Assembly: GCA_964555735.1 (NCBI GenBank)
Contig: CAZKTS010000021.1
Location: 1-14,437 of the forward strand
Length of the DNA: 14,437 nucleotides
Direction: 5' to 3'
Origin: CAZKTS01 sp964555735
GTDB taxonomy: Bacteria; Actinomycetota; Acidimicrobiia; IMCC26256; PALSA-555
Positions 1 to 7,475 of this stretch are shown in pieces; positions within the stretch are counted from its first letter, which is position 1, and the number at the start of each line of letters is the position of its first letter. The notes below the pieces were generated by a model. The model was not told the origin of the DNA. It made no database searches and saw only the letters and a list, made by a program, of their open reading frames with translations. The translations under genes and the position numbers were made by a program.

Positions 1-1416
1 GAGCTGTTCCTCGACCTCGACGCCGACGAGCACCAGATCGACTTCCCGATCGTCTACTGCAACGCCCGCACCGGGCGCGCGTCGATGGACGCCAACGACC
101 CCGAGCTGAGCTCCCCCGAGCCCGCGACGTCGGACGGCTTGAAGCCGCTGCTCGAGCTGCTCCTCGACCGCATCCCCGCGCCCACCTACGACGACGCCCA
201 CCCGCTCCAGGCGCTGGTCACCAACCTCGACGCGTCGCCTTACGTCGGACGCCTCGCGCTGTGCCGCGTCCGTCACGGCACGCTGCGCAAGGGGCAGCCG
301 GTCGCGTGGTGCCGCGCCGACGGCACGATCGAGAACGTCCGCATCACCGAGCTCTACGTCACCGAGGCGCTCGACCGCGTCGACGCGGCCGAGGCCGGCC
401 CCGGCGAGATCGCGGCGATCGCGGGCCTCGCCGAGGTGACGATCGGCGAGACCCTCGCCGACGTCGACGACCCGCGGCCGCTCCCGGTCATCCACGTCGA
501 CGACCCGAGCCTGTCGATGACCATCGGCATCAACACGTCGCCGCTGTGGGGCACCGACGGCGACAAGCTCACCGCGCGCCTCGTCAAGAACCGACTCGAC
601 GCCGAGCTCGTCGGCAACGTGTCGCTGCGCGTGCTGCCCACCGACCGCCCGGACGCGTGGGAGGTGCAGGGCCGCGGCGAGCTCCAGCTCGCGGTGCTCG
701 TCGAGATGATGCGGCGCGAGGGCTTCGAGCTCACCGTCGGCAAGCCCGAGGTCGTCACCCGCGAGGTCGACGGCAAGGTCCACGAGCCCGTCGAGCGGGT
801 GTCGGTCGACGTGCCCGAGGAGTTCCTCGGCGTCGTCACCCAGCTGCTCGCGCTCCGCAAGGGACGCATGGAGCACATGGTCAACCACGGCACCGGCTGG
901 GTGCGCATGGAGTACCTCGTGCCCGCCCGCGGCCTCGTCGGGTTCCGCACCGAGTTCATGACCGAGACGCGTGGCACCGGGCTGCTCCACCACGTGTTCG
1001 AGAAGTACGAGCCGTGGCACGGCGAGCTGCGCACCCGCCCCACCGGCAGCATGGTGAGCGACCGGCGCGGCGTCACCAACTCCTACGCGCTGATGAACCT
1101 CCAGGAGCGCGGGCAGCTGCTCGTGGGTCCGGGGGTCGAGGTGTACGAGGGGATGATCGTGGGCGAGAACGCCCGCGCCGGCGACATGGACGTCAACCCC
1201 ACCAAGGAGAAGAAGCTCACCAACCACCGCGCCGCGTCGGCCGACGAGCTGGTGCGCCTCGTGCCCCCGCGCCCGATGAGCCTCGAGCAGGCCCTCGAGT
1301 TCATCGCGCCCGACGAGTGCGCCGAGGTGACGCCCGCGACCGTGCGGCTGCGCAAGGTGACCCTCGACCAGACCGTGCGCGGTCGCGACCGCGGCCGCGC
1401 CGCGAAGTCAGGCTGA
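1..1416 (+). CDS. typA: Translational GTPase TypA/BipA, 3' part (5' end outside window)
   Basis: Ribosome-associated GTPase of the EF-G-like family, cytoplasmic, involved in ribosome assembly and stress or cold adaptation. The frame is open from base 1, so the ATG at 85 is internal. About 471 residues are visible; the family is about 600 to 620 residues, so most of the G domain lies upstream. What remains starts at the end of the G domain (DFPIVYCNARTG), followed by the EF-Tu-like beta-barrel, the EF-G domain III-like part (TIGINTSPLWGTDGDKLTAR, then QGRGELQLAVLVEMMRREGF), the domain V-like part (RKGRMEHMVNHGTGWVRMEY, then ARGLVGFRTEFMTETRGTG) and the TypA C-terminal domain ending NPTKEKKLTNHRA, PPRPMSLEQALEFI and EVTPATVRLRK. 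All are hallmark TypA segments. The gene converges on the minus-strand SDR and ends 2 bases before a strong hairpin. No frameshift is visible. The identification is very secure. Confidence 0.97.
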   Translation, partial: ELFLDLDADEHQIDFPIVYCNARTGRASMDANDPELSSPEPATSDGLKPLLELLLDRIPAPTYDDAHPLQALVTNLDASPYVGRLALCRVRHGTLRKGQPVAWCRADGTIENVRITELYVTEALDRVDAAEAGPGEIAAIAGLAEVTIGETLADVDDPRPLPVIHVDDPSLSMTIGINTSPLWGTDGDKLTARLVKNRLDAELVGNVSLRVLPTDRPDAWEVQGRGELQLAVLVEMMRREGFELTVGKPEVVTREVDGKVHEPVERVSVDVPEEFLGVVTQLLALRKGRMEHMVNHGTGWVRMEYLVPARGLVGFRTEFMTETRGTGLLHHVFEKYEPWHGELRTRPTGSMVSDRRGVTNSYALMNLQERGQLLVGPGVEVYEGMIVGENARAGDMDVNPTKEKKLTNHRAASADELVRLVPPRPMSLEQALEFIAPDECAEVTPATVRLRKVTLDQTVRGRDRGRAAKSG

Positions 1417-1418
1417 GA

Positions 1419-1473
1419 ACGGAGCAAGTGACGGTTTGGGGGCACTGTTCCCCTCGACCGTCACTTGTTCCGT
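1419..1473. terminator. Bidirectional hairpin terminator between converging genes
   Basis: Arms 1419-1435 and 1457-1473 pair over 17 bases with one G-T wobble. Inside the 21-nt loop, GGGG (1439-1442) can pair with CCCC (1450-1453). It starts 2 bases after the typA stop and lies 30 bases past the stop of the converging SDR. There is no clear U-tract on either side, which is common in GC-rich actinobacteria. Because the hairpin is symmetric it could end transcription from both sides. The function is inferred from structure and position. Confidence 0.8.
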
Positions 1474-1503
1474 AGGTCAGCGGCCCGCTGAGCGGGGAAG
1501 TCG

Positions 1504-2280
1504 TCAGTGGGGGAACTCTCCCGCGTTGACGAGGAGCGTCTGCATGGTGACCATGCGGGCGCGGTCGGAGCAGAAGAAGACCACGACCTCGGCGATGTCG
1601 CCGTCGCTCGGGATCTCGCCGAGCGGCATGTTCTGGGTGATGCCGGCGATGACCTCGTCCTTGGAGATGCCCTGCGCCTGCGACGTCATGTCGACGTAGG
1701 CCTCCACCGGCGGGCCCCACATCCACGTGGGCACGACGGTGTTGACGCGCACCTTCTGCGGCCCGAGCTCCTTGGCGAGGTAGTACATCGCCGCGTTCAG
1801 GCTCGCCTTCGACGACTGGTACGCCATCTGCATGACCTGGGGCCAGAACATGCCCTGGGAGCCGATGAACACGATGGCGCCGCCGCCGTCCTTGAGGTGC
1901 GGGATCGCGGCCTTGCACACGCCCAACGTGCCGAAGACGTTGGTCTCGAACACCTGGCGCCACTCGTCGAGATCGGCCTCTTCGAGCCCACCGAACGCGG
2001 TGTCGTAGGCCGCACAGTTCACCACCGCGTCGACGCCGCCGAACGTCTCCGCCGCCGTCGCGATGAGGCGCGCGCAGTCGTCCGGGTTCGTGATGTCGGT
2101 GCGGCTCCACGCGGCTTTGCCGCCCGCAGTCTCGATCTCCTCGGCCGTCGCGCGCAGGTTCTCCTCTCTGCGCGCGCCCAGCACGACCGACGCGCCCTCG
2201 CGCGACGCGGCGAGCGCGATCTCGCGTCCGAGCCCGGGGCCGACCCCGGACACCACCACGACCTTGCCCTCGAGCAGCAT
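1504..2280 (-). CDS. SDR family NAD(P)-dependent oxidoreductase
   Basis: Short-chain dehydrogenase/reductase of 258 residues, the usual length for classical SDRs; cytosolic. The nucleotide-binding glycine motif SGVGPGLG is at residues 11-18 (S replaces the usual T). The NNAG-equivalent is NCAA at 88-91, followed by Asn114. The catalytic triad is Ser141 (FIGS), Tyr154 and Lys158 in YQSSK. The C-terminal part WMWGPPVEAYVDM resembles the substrate loop of SDRs acting on acyl-CoA or steroid-like alcohols, but the substrate cannot be named. The start at 2280 is chosen because GAGGAGGAG sits 7 bases upstream; an ATG nine codons further upstream would put that site inside the gene. It is the last gene of a minus-strand cluster, 27 bases after the quinone oxidoreductase-like gene, and is probably co-transcribed with it. 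Confidence 0.93.
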   Translation of the reverse strand: MLLEGKVVVVSGVGPGLGREIALAASREGASVVLGARREENLRATAEEIETAGGKAAWSRTDITNPDDCARLIATAAETFGGVDAVVNCAAYDTAFGGLEEADLDEWRQVFETNVFGTLGVCKAAIPHLKDGGGAIVFIGSQGMFWPQVMQMAYQSSKASLNAAMYYLAKELGPQKVRVNTVVPTWMWGPPVEAYVDMTSQAQGISKDEVIAGITQNMPLGEIPSDGDIAEVVVFFCSDRARMVTMQTLLVNAGEFPH

Positions 2281-2287
2281 GTGTGTT

Positions 2288-2296
2288 CTCCTCCTC
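2288..2296 (-). promoter_or_regulatory. Strong ribosome binding site of the SDR gene
   Basis: On the minus strand the sequence reads GAGGAGGAG, 7 bases before the ATG at 2280. It fixes the start of the SDR and rules out the upstream in-frame ATG at 2307. Confidence 0.8.
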
Positions 2297-2307
2297 GGTC
2301 GATCCAC

Positions 2308-3285
2308 CTACTTGGTGGGATCGACGATGACCTTGCCGACGGCCTTCCGGTCGGCGACCGCTCGCAGCGCGTCGGCGACGCGATCGAGCGGGAAGACCTC
2401 CGAGACGTGCGGGCGCAGCGCGCCGCTCGCGAGCAGCTCGTACATCTCGCGGCGGTCGCGGACGAGCTCCTCCGGTTGGTGCTTGCCGAACCCGAGGAAC
2501 TCGAAGCCCCGCACGATCGGTCCCTTCAGTAGCACGAGGTTCAGGGGGATGCGAGGGATCTCGCCCGACGCGAAGCCGAGCACCACGAACCTCCCTCCCC
2601 ACGCGATCGCGCGGAGCGCAGGCTCGGAGTACGGCCCACCGACCGGGTCGAGGATCACGTCGGCGCCCCCGCCGGTGATCGCCTTGATCCGCTCCTTGAG
2701 GTCCTCGGTCTCGTAGTTGATCGTCGCCTCGGCGCCCATCGCCCGGCACTGCTCGAGCTTCTCGTCGGTCGACGCGGCGGCGATGACCCGCGCGCCGAAG
2801 TGACGCGCGACGTCGACCGATGCGAGGCCTACGCCGCCCGCGGCACCGAGCACCACCACCCACTCGCCCGCCTGCACCTCGGCGATGCTGCGGAGCGCGT
2901 GGTATGCGGTCGCGTAGACGACACCGAACGCCGCGGCTTCGGCGAACCCGACCTCGTCGGGGATCGGCGCGAGCGACGCCGCGTCGACGGCCGTCTGCTC
3001 CGCGAAGCCGCCGGCGAACGTGCTGCCGAAGACCCGGTCGCCCACCGCGAGCGCGGTCACGTCGTCGGCGACCGCGCGCACCACCCCGGCGAACTCGCTC
3101 CCGGGTGTGAGGGGCAACGGGAACGAGATCTGGTACTTGTCCGCCATGATCAGCACGTCCGGGAAGTTGACGGACGCGGCGTGGATGTCGACGACGACCT
3201 GGCCGGGCCCGGCGGTCGGATCGTCGACCTCCTCGACGACGATCGACTCCGGCGGTCCGTACTCGTGGCAGCGGGCAGCTCGCAC
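2308..3285 (-). CDS. NADPH:quinone oxidoreductase-like MDR protein
   Basis: Medium-chain dehydrogenase/reductase of the zinc-free quinone oxidoreductase type, 325 residues, cytosolic. It likely reduces an enone or quinone with NADPH. The GroES-like N-terminal domain includes HEYGPPESIVVEEV, ASVNFPDVLIMADKY and PLTPGSEFAGVV (59-70). The Rossmann domain carries GAAGGVG (147-153). The GGADVILDPVGG segment and the C-terminal VFPLDRVADALRAV and GKVIVDP are typical of this family. No zinc-ligand cluster is visible. The GTG start at 3285 follows GAGAGAGGA with 5 bases spacing and gives the canonical N-terminus (VRAARCHEYG). The open frame continues upstream to an ATG at 3435, but that part overlaps the LLM gene and has no family similarity. 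It sits 19 bases after the LLM gene and 27 before the SDR, so it is the middle gene of a three-gene minus-strand cluster. The substrate is unknown. Confidence 0.92.
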   Translation of the reverse strand: MRAARCHEYGPPESIVVEEVDDPTAGPGQVVVDIHAASVNFPDVLIMADKYQISFPLPLTPGSEFAGVVRAVADDVTALAVGDRVFGSTFAGGFAEQTAVDAASLAPIPDEVGFAEAAAFGVVYATAYHALRSIAEVQAGEWVVVLGAAGGVGLASVDVARHFGARVIAAASTDEKLEQCRAMGAEATINYETEDLKERIKAITGGGADVILDPVGGPYSEPALRAIAWGGRFVVLGFASGEIPRIPLNLVLLKGPIVRGFEFLGFGKHQPEELVRDRREMYELLASGALRPHVSEVFPLDRVADALRAVADRKAVGKVIVDPTK

Positions 3286-3304
3286 GTGCGTCCTCTCTCG
3301 TGTC

Positions 3305-4219
3305 TCAGGTATCGAGCAGCGCGTCGCGCACGGCGCCCATGCGCCCGTACGAGGCAACGATGGCGGCCGGATCGTCGACCAGCTCGCGCACGATGATGTC
3401 GGTGAAGCCCATGGCGGCGTACGGACGAAGTGCATCCGTCACCGCTTCGGCATCGCCGTAGGTGCACGCCTCGGGCCGGAAGCCGCGGTAGCCGCGCTCG
3501 ACGATCGGCCCGGCTACCCGCTCGGCGTCAGCCGCGTCGGCGCCCACGTAGACGTCGCGGCGCAGCGCCACGACCCCAGGCGCGCGCCCGTGTGCGGCGC
3601 ACCGCTCGAGGTAGACCGCGGCCTGGGCGGCCGCCTCCTCGGGCACCAGCTCGGGGCCGGCCATCCAGGCGTCGCCGAGGCGGGCGGCACGGTCGATCGC
3701 GGGCTCGGCCGCACCGCCGATCCACACGGCGAAGCCCCGCCGCGGGACCGGCGCGACGCGAGCCGCCTCGAGCTTCCACGGCGCGTCGGCGTCGGTCGTG
3801 ACCTCCTCGCCCCGGAGCAGGCGACGGATCACGTCGAGCCCGGCCTCGAAGCGCGCCACCCGTCCCCGGAGCGGTGTGCCCATCGCGCCGAACTGCTGCT
3901 CGCCCCCACCGAGCGCGCACTGGAGCACGAACGGCCCGTCGGCGATCGCCGCGAGCGTGCCGAGCTGCTCGGCGGCCAGCACCGGGTGCCAGAGCGGCAG
4001 CAGCATGAGGACGCCCGCGGTGCGCTCGTCCCACTCCGCGAGCAGGCGACCCATGATCACGGTGTTCTGGAAGTAGTCGAACGGCCCGGTGGCGTGGTGG
4101 TCGCCAACGAAGAGGGAGTCGAGCCCGGCGTCGCGCGCCGCGGCGGCCCGCTCGACCATCCAGCGCGCGCCCCCCTCGTCGGGGGCGTGGTTGCTCCGAA
4201 GCGAGACGCCGAGTCGCAC
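3305..4219 (-). CDS. LLM class F420-dependent oxidoreductase
   Basis: Luciferase-like monooxygenase family protein, 304 residues, most like the coenzyme F420-dependent class common in actinobacteria. Its likely role is hydride transfer or oxidation of a small organic substrate in the cytosol. Family landmarks are RLGVSLRSNH at the start, AGLDSLFVGDHHATG (31-45), then LLPLWHPVLAAEQLGTLA, GGGEQQFGAMG (104-114), RFEAGLDVIRRLLRGE, the VWIGGAAEPAIDRAARLGDA block and a C-terminal barrel end (YAAMGFTDIIVREL). The GTG at 4219 is chosen because the protein begins at the first beta strand of the barrel and a TAGGCT -10 element lies 8 bases upstream with no Shine-Dalgarno sequence, so it is probably leaderless. 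The frame stays open upstream to 5029, but that extension is antisense to the TMEM175 gene and is low-complexity. It heads the minus-strand cluster with the MDR and SDR genes. Confidence 0.92.
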   Translation of the reverse strand: MRLGVSLRSNHAPDEGGARWMVERAAAARDAGLDSLFVGDHHATGPFDYFQNTVIMGRLLAEWDERTAGVLMLLPLWHPVLAAEQLGTLAAIADGPFVLQCALGGGEQQFGAMGTPLRGRVARFEAGLDVIRRLLRGEEVTTDADAPWKLEAARVAPVPRRGFAVWIGGAAEPAIDRAARLGDAWMAGPELVPEEAAAQAAVYLERCAAHGRAPGVVALRRDVYVGADAADAERVAGPIVERGYRGFRPEACTYGDAEAVTDALRPYAAMGFTDIIVRELVDDPAAIVASYGRMGAVRDALLDT

Positions 4220-4227
4220 GGTCGCCG

Positions 4228-4233
4228 AGCCTA
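4228..4233 (-). promoter_or_regulatory. Leaderless -10 element (TAGGCT) for the LLM-MDR-SDR cluster
   Basis: TAGGCT on the minus strand lies 8 bases before the GTG at 4219, with no ribosome binding site between. The spacing would put the transcription start at or next to the start codon. It is nearly mirrored by the plus-strand element at 4308-4313, making 4220-4322 a compact divergent promoter region. No convincing -35 was found. Confidence 0.6.
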
Positions 4234-4307
4234 GGTTTCTCTGGACGGGCGTTTCTCTGAGTGGCGCTTCTCCGGGCGGCGGCTCCCGGCGTTCACTCCT
4301 GCCGTCG

Positions 4308-4313
4308 TAGGCT
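4308..4313 (+). promoter_or_regulatory. -10 element (TAGGCT) upstream of the leader ORF and TMEM175 gene
   Basis: TAGGCT followed by CGGCGCCCG and then ATG at 4323. The hexamer and the first bases after it match the divergent element of the LLM gene. A start 7 to 9 bases downstream would begin the transcript at the 13-codon leader ORF; the TMEM175 start would then have a leader of only about 40 bases. Confidence 0.55.
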
Positions 4314-4322
4314 CGGCGCCCG

Positions 4323-4364
4323 ATGGCGATCGAAGCGAACCTCTGCGCCGCGGGCGCGCCATGA
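4323..4364 (+). CDS. Possible 13-residue leader peptide overlapping the TMEM175 gene
   Basis: A short ORF encoding MAIEANLCAAGAP. Its stop TGA (4362-4364) overlaps the ATG of the next gene (4361-4363) in an ATGA arrangement. It begins 9 bases after a TAGGCT -10, so it could be the first codon of a leaderless transcript, and ribosomes ending here could re-initiate on the channel gene, which has no Shine-Dalgarno sequence of its own. No function of the peptide itself is suggested. Chance occurrence is possible because the ORF is so short. Confidence 0.4.
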   Translation: MAIEANLCAAGAP

Positions 4365-5074
4365 CCGTCGAGCCTGATCCCATCGATCCGGTGCCGGCGG
4401 CACCGCGTCGGGCGCCGAGCGCGACGAGCGCTCGCCTCGAGATGTTCAGCGACGGGGTCATCGCGATCGCGATCACGTTGCTCGTCCTCGAGATCAGCGT
4501 GCCGTCGTCGAGGTCCGGCAAGCTCTTCGCCGACCTCCTCGACGCATGGCCGTCGTACGCGGCGTTCATCCTCTCCTTTGTGGTCATCGGGATCATGTGG
4601 GTGAGCCACCACTCGATGTTCGAGCGCATCGCCCTCGTGGACCGCGGGCTGCTGTTCTGCAACCTGCTCCTCTTGCTCGGCATCGCGTTCTTGCCGTTCC
4701 CGACCGCGTTGCTCGCCTCCTACGTGGAGGACGGCGGTTCGAACGCCGCGACTGCGGCCGCCATCTACAGCGGCACGATGGCGTTCATCGGCCTCGCCTT
4801 CACCGCGATGTGGGCCTACCTCGACCGCCATCGCGATCTGCTCGTGGTAGGTATCGATGCCGCGCAGCTGCGTCGGTCCACGCGGCGGTCGTTCGTCGGT
4901 CCGGTCGTCTACGGCCTGTCGATCCCGTTGGCCTTCGTCAGCGCGATCGCGTGCCTCTTCGTGTACGCGGGCATCGCGGTGTACTTCGCGTGGGGGCCGT
5001 CGTCCCGGATCCTGCATCACCACGGCCACGATCAGGTGCCACCGCCGACCGAGGACGGCGCCGACGCCCGCTGA
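4361..5074 (+). CDS. TMEM175-like (DUF1211) potassium channel protein
   Basis: Integral membrane protein of 237 residues related to bacterial TMEM175, a family of potassium-selective channels built on a six-helix domain and acting as an oligomer in the cytoplasmic membrane. The signature RLEMFSDGVIAIAITLLVLE begins at residue 25, with the FSDGVIAI pore-helix motif at 29-36. Further hydrophobic segments lie at about 67-84 (ending IMWVSHHSMF, the conserved W-xxHH region), 96-119, 133-154 and 178-211. The length suits a single-repeat bacterial member. The N-terminal 24 residues are proline-rich and the tail (HHHGHDQVPPPTEDG) is polar and histidine-rich, both probably cytoplasmic. The start at 4361 overlaps the stop of a 13-codon leader ORF and lacks a Shine-Dalgarno sequence. 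The next gene begins 15 bases after its stop from its own leaderless promoter, so the link to CoA metabolism may be only positional. Confidence 0.9.
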   Translation: MTVEPDPIDPVPAAPRRAPSATSARLEMFSDGVIAIAITLLVLEISVPSSRSGKLFADLLDAWPSYAAFILSFVVIGIMWVSHHSMFERIALVDRGLLFCNLLLLLGIAFLPFPTALLASYVEDGGSNAATAAAIYSGTMAFIGLAFTAMWAYLDRHRDLLVVGIDAAQLRRSTRRSFVGPVVYGLSIPLAFVSAIACLFVYAGIAVYFAWGPSSRILHHHGHDQVPPPTEDGADAR

Positions 5075-5075
5075 C

Positions 5076-5081
5076 TAGCGT
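5076..5081 (+). promoter_or_regulatory. Leaderless -10 element (TAGCGT) for the CoA transferase gene
   Basis: TAGCGT begins one base after the TMEM175 stop and is followed by 8 bases and the GTG start at 5090, with no Shine-Dalgarno sequence. Hexamer and spacing match the elements at 4228-4233 and 11885-11890, which supports GTG 5090 as a leaderless start. Confidence 0.6.
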
Positions 5082-5089
5082 CGGGCGCC

Positions 5090-7453
5090 GTGCAGGGGCT
5101 CACCGACGTCCGCGTCGTCGATTGCAGCGAGGGCATCGCGGGCCCGTACGCGACCAAGCTGCTCGCCGACCTCGGTGCGGATGTGGTCAAGGTCGAGCAG
5201 GGCGACGGCGACCCGATGCGCCGGTGGTCGGCGTCGCGCTCGGTGCCCGCCGATGAGGACGGCGCGCTCTTCCGCTTCCTCAACACCTCCAAGCGGGCGA
5301 TCACGGGCGAGACCGTCGGCGCGCTGCTCGGCAACGACGAGCTCCTCGCCGGCGCCGACGTGCTCGTCGAGGCGGGCGCCGTCGATGTCGAGGCGGTACG
5401 CGCGCGGCATCCGCACCTCGTGATCGTGTCGGTCACCCCCTTCGGGCGCACCGGCCCGCTCGCCGGCCGGCCCTGGACCGAGTTCATCGTGCAGGCCGAG
5501 TCGGGCTCGCTGCTGTACCGCGGCGTCCCGACCCGCCCGCCGTACCAGGCGGGCGGTCGCAGCAGCGAGTGGACCACCGGCGCGTACGCGGGCGCGGCGG
5601 CGCTGGCGGCGATCGTGCAGGCCCGTCGGAGCGGCGCGGGCGTGTACGTCGACTGCTCGATGATCGAGGTGATGGCGATCGCGGCGTCGACCTTCGCCGA
5701 CGTCATGAACTCGATGCTCGGCCGGCCCGACCTCAGCGGCACCATCGCCCGCCAGCCGGAGACGCCGTCGATCGAGCCCGCAGCCGACGGCTGGATCGGG
5801 TTCAACACCAACAGCGCGGCGATGTTCGAGAGCTTCTTGATCCTCATCGAGCGGCCCGACCTCATGGCCGACACCGAGCTCGCCGGACTGGCCGGGCGGT
5901 TCGCGCGCCTCGACGAGTGGAACGCGATCGTCCACGCGTGGACCACCCAGCACACCGTCGCGGAGATCCTCGAGCGCGCGGGCGAGCTGCGGATCCCGTG
6001 CGCGCAGGTGCACAACGGCAAGACGATCCTCGACGACGAGCACCTCGCCGCCCGAGGTGTCTTCATCGAGAACCCAGCCGGGTTCCGCCAGCCCCGGCCT
6101 CCGTCGCGCTTCGACGACTCGCCCGCGGCGCCGATGCGGCCGGCGCCCGCGCGCGGCGCCGACGACGGAGCCGTGGACTCGAGGCCGCTGCCGCCCCGCG
6201 GCTCGGCGGCCACCGCGTTGCCGTTCGAAGGGGTTCGGGTGCTCGATCTCACGAGCTGGTGGGCCGGGCCGTCGAGCACCCAGCTGATGGCGGCGCTCGG
6301 GGCCGAGGTGCTCCACGTGGAGAGCACCACCCATCCCGACGGCATGCGCATGAGCGGCTTCATGTTCGGCAAAGCGGAGTGGTGGGAGTGGGGCCACATG
6401 TACCTCGCCGCCAACACGAACAAGCTCGGCATCACGGTCGACGTCGCGTCGCCTCAGGGCCGCGAGCTCGTCCTCGCCCTGATCGACCAGTGCGACGCGA
6501 TCGTCGAGAACTTCTCGCCGCGCGTCGTCGCCAACTGGGACCTCGGATGGGAGGTCATCCACGCTCGCAACCCGCGCGCGGTGATGATGCGCATGCCCGC
6601 GTTCGGGCTGTCGGGTCCGTGGCGCGACCGAGTCGGCTTCGCCCAGACCATGGAGCAGATGTGCGGCATGGCCTGGATCACGGGCTTCCGCGACGACCAG
6701 CCGCGCATCGTCCGCGGGCCGTGCGACCCGATCGCGGGCATGCACGGCGCCCTCGCACTCACCGCCGCGCTCGAAGAGGCGCGCCGCACCGGTACCGGTG
6801 TGCTCGTCGAGTCGACGATGATCGAGGCCGCGCTCAACTGCTCGGCCGAACAGGTCGTCGAGTACACCGCGTACGGCGAGGTGCTCGAGCGCGACGGCAA
6901 CCGCTCTCCGTACGCCGCGCCGCAGGGTCTCTACGCGTGCAACGGGTGGGAGGAGTACCTCGCGCTGTCGGTCGCGACCGACGAGCAGTGGGTCGGTCTC
7001 GTGGAGGCGCTCGGTGCACCCGAGTGGGCGACCGCGCCCGACCTGGCCACCCACGACGGCCGTCGGGCCGCCCACGACGAGCTCGACGACCGCCTCGCCG
7101 AGTGGGCGGCCGACCAGGACGTCGACGCCGCCGCCGCACTGCTCGCCGCTCATGACGTTCCTGCCGCGCGCGCCTGGGACCCCCGCGTGCAGAGCCGTCA
7201 TCCGCACCTCGAGGCGCGAGGCCTGTACGAAGAGGTCGACCATGCGTTCGTGGGGCGTCACACCGTCCCCGGCATGCCGTTCCGCTGGGACTCGGCCGCG
7301 CATCCGGGCGCCACGCGCTGGATGCACACGGCCAGCCCGACGCTCGGCGAGCACACCCGCGACGTGCTCGGCCGTCTGTGCGGCCTCGATGACGCCGCCC
7401 TCGACACGCTCGAGGCCGACGGCGTCATCGGCACCCGTCCGGCCGGACTCTGA
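5090..7453 (+). CDS. Fused two-domain CaiB/BaiF (class III) CoA transferase
   Basis: 787 residues with two complete CaiB/BaiF family III CoA-transferase domains in one chain; most members have one domain of about 400 residues. Domain 1 (about 4-340) opens with DVRVVDCSEGIAGPYATKLL and LGADVVKVEQGDGD. A proline/alanine-rich linker (about 345-377) leads to domain 2 (380-787), which opens with GVRVLDLTSWWAGPSSTQLM and LGAEVLHVES. The catalytic Asp of the family (Asp169 in CaiB) aligns with Asp546 of domain 2 (GPCDPIAGMHG). Domain 1 has Glu160 there (SSEWTTGAYAG), so domain 1 may be structural or regulatory. Class III enzymes are intertwined dimers, so the fusion could fold as a covalent pseudo-heterodimer, as with two-subunit relatives such as BbsE/BbsF. 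GTG 5090 is supported by TAGCGT 8 bases upstream. The crotonase follows after 22 bases, suggesting CoA activation and then hydration or isomerisation of the same acid. The CoA donor and acceptor are unknown. Confidence 0.93.
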   Translation: MQGLTDVRVVDCSEGIAGPYATKLLADLGADVVKVEQGDGDPMRRWSASRSVPADEDGALFRFLNTSKRAITGETVGALLGNDELLAGADVLVEAGAVDVEAVRARHPHLVIVSVTPFGRTGPLAGRPWTEFIVQAESGSLLYRGVPTRPPYQAGGRSSEWTTGAYAGAAALAAIVQARRSGAGVYVDCSMIEVMAIAASTFADVMNSMLGRPDLSGTIARQPETPSIEPAADGWIGFNTNSAAMFESFLILIERPDLMADTELAGLAGRFARLDEWNAIVHAWTTQHTVAEILERAGELRIPCAQVHNGKTILDDEHLAARGVFIENPAGFRQPRPPSRFDDSPAAPMRPAPARGADDGAVDSRPLPPRGSAATALPFEGVRVLDLTSWWAGPSSTQLMAALGAEVLHVESTTHPDGMRMSGFMFGKAEWWEWGHMYLAANTNKLGITVDVASPQGRELVLALIDQCDAIVENFSPRVVANWDLGWEVIHARNPRAVMMRMPAFGLSGPWRDRVGFAQTMEQMCGMAWITGFRDDQPRIVRGPCDPIAGMHGALALTAALEEARRTGTGVLVESTMIEAALNCSAEQVVEYTAYGEVLERDGNRSPYAAPQGLYACNGWEEYLALSVATDEQWVGLVEALGAPEWATAPDLATHDGRRAAHDELDDRLAEWAADQDVDAAAALLAAHDVPAARAWDPRVQSRHPHLEARGLYEEVDHAFVGRHTVPGMPFRWDSAAHPGATRWMHTASPTLGEHTRDVLGRLCGLDDAALDTLEADGVIGTRPAGL

Positions 7454-7465
7454 TCCGCCGTCACC

Positions 7466-7471
7466 AAGGAG
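7466..7471 (+). promoter_or_regulatory. Ribosome binding site of the crotonase gene
   Basis: AAGGAG ends 4 bases before ATG 7476, inside the 22-base gap after the CoA transferase. It fixes the start and suggests translation from the same messenger as the CoA transferase rather than a leaderless start. Confidence 0.7.
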
Positions 7472-7475
7472 CCCC

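Noticed and set aside
1301..2863. 520-codon minus-strand frame across typA end, SDR and MDR genes
   Set aside because: It is a frame-shifted shadow of two real genes, arginine-rich, and it crosses the terminator at 1419-1473.
3286..3435. Extended start of the quinone oxidoreductase-like gene at 3435
   Set aside because: It overlaps the end of the LLM gene and encodes no family-like sequence; GTG 3285 has a ribosome binding site and the canonical N-terminus.
3020..4234. 404-codon plus-strand frame opposite the LLM and MDR genes
   Set aside because: No recognisable domain, low-complexity composition, and it is fully antisense to two well-supported genes.
4220..5029. Upstream extension of the LLM oxidoreductase frame to 5029 on the minus strand
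   Set aside because: The extension is charged low-complexity sequence antisense to the TMEM175 gene; the family N-terminus begins at GTG 4219, which has a well-spaced -10.
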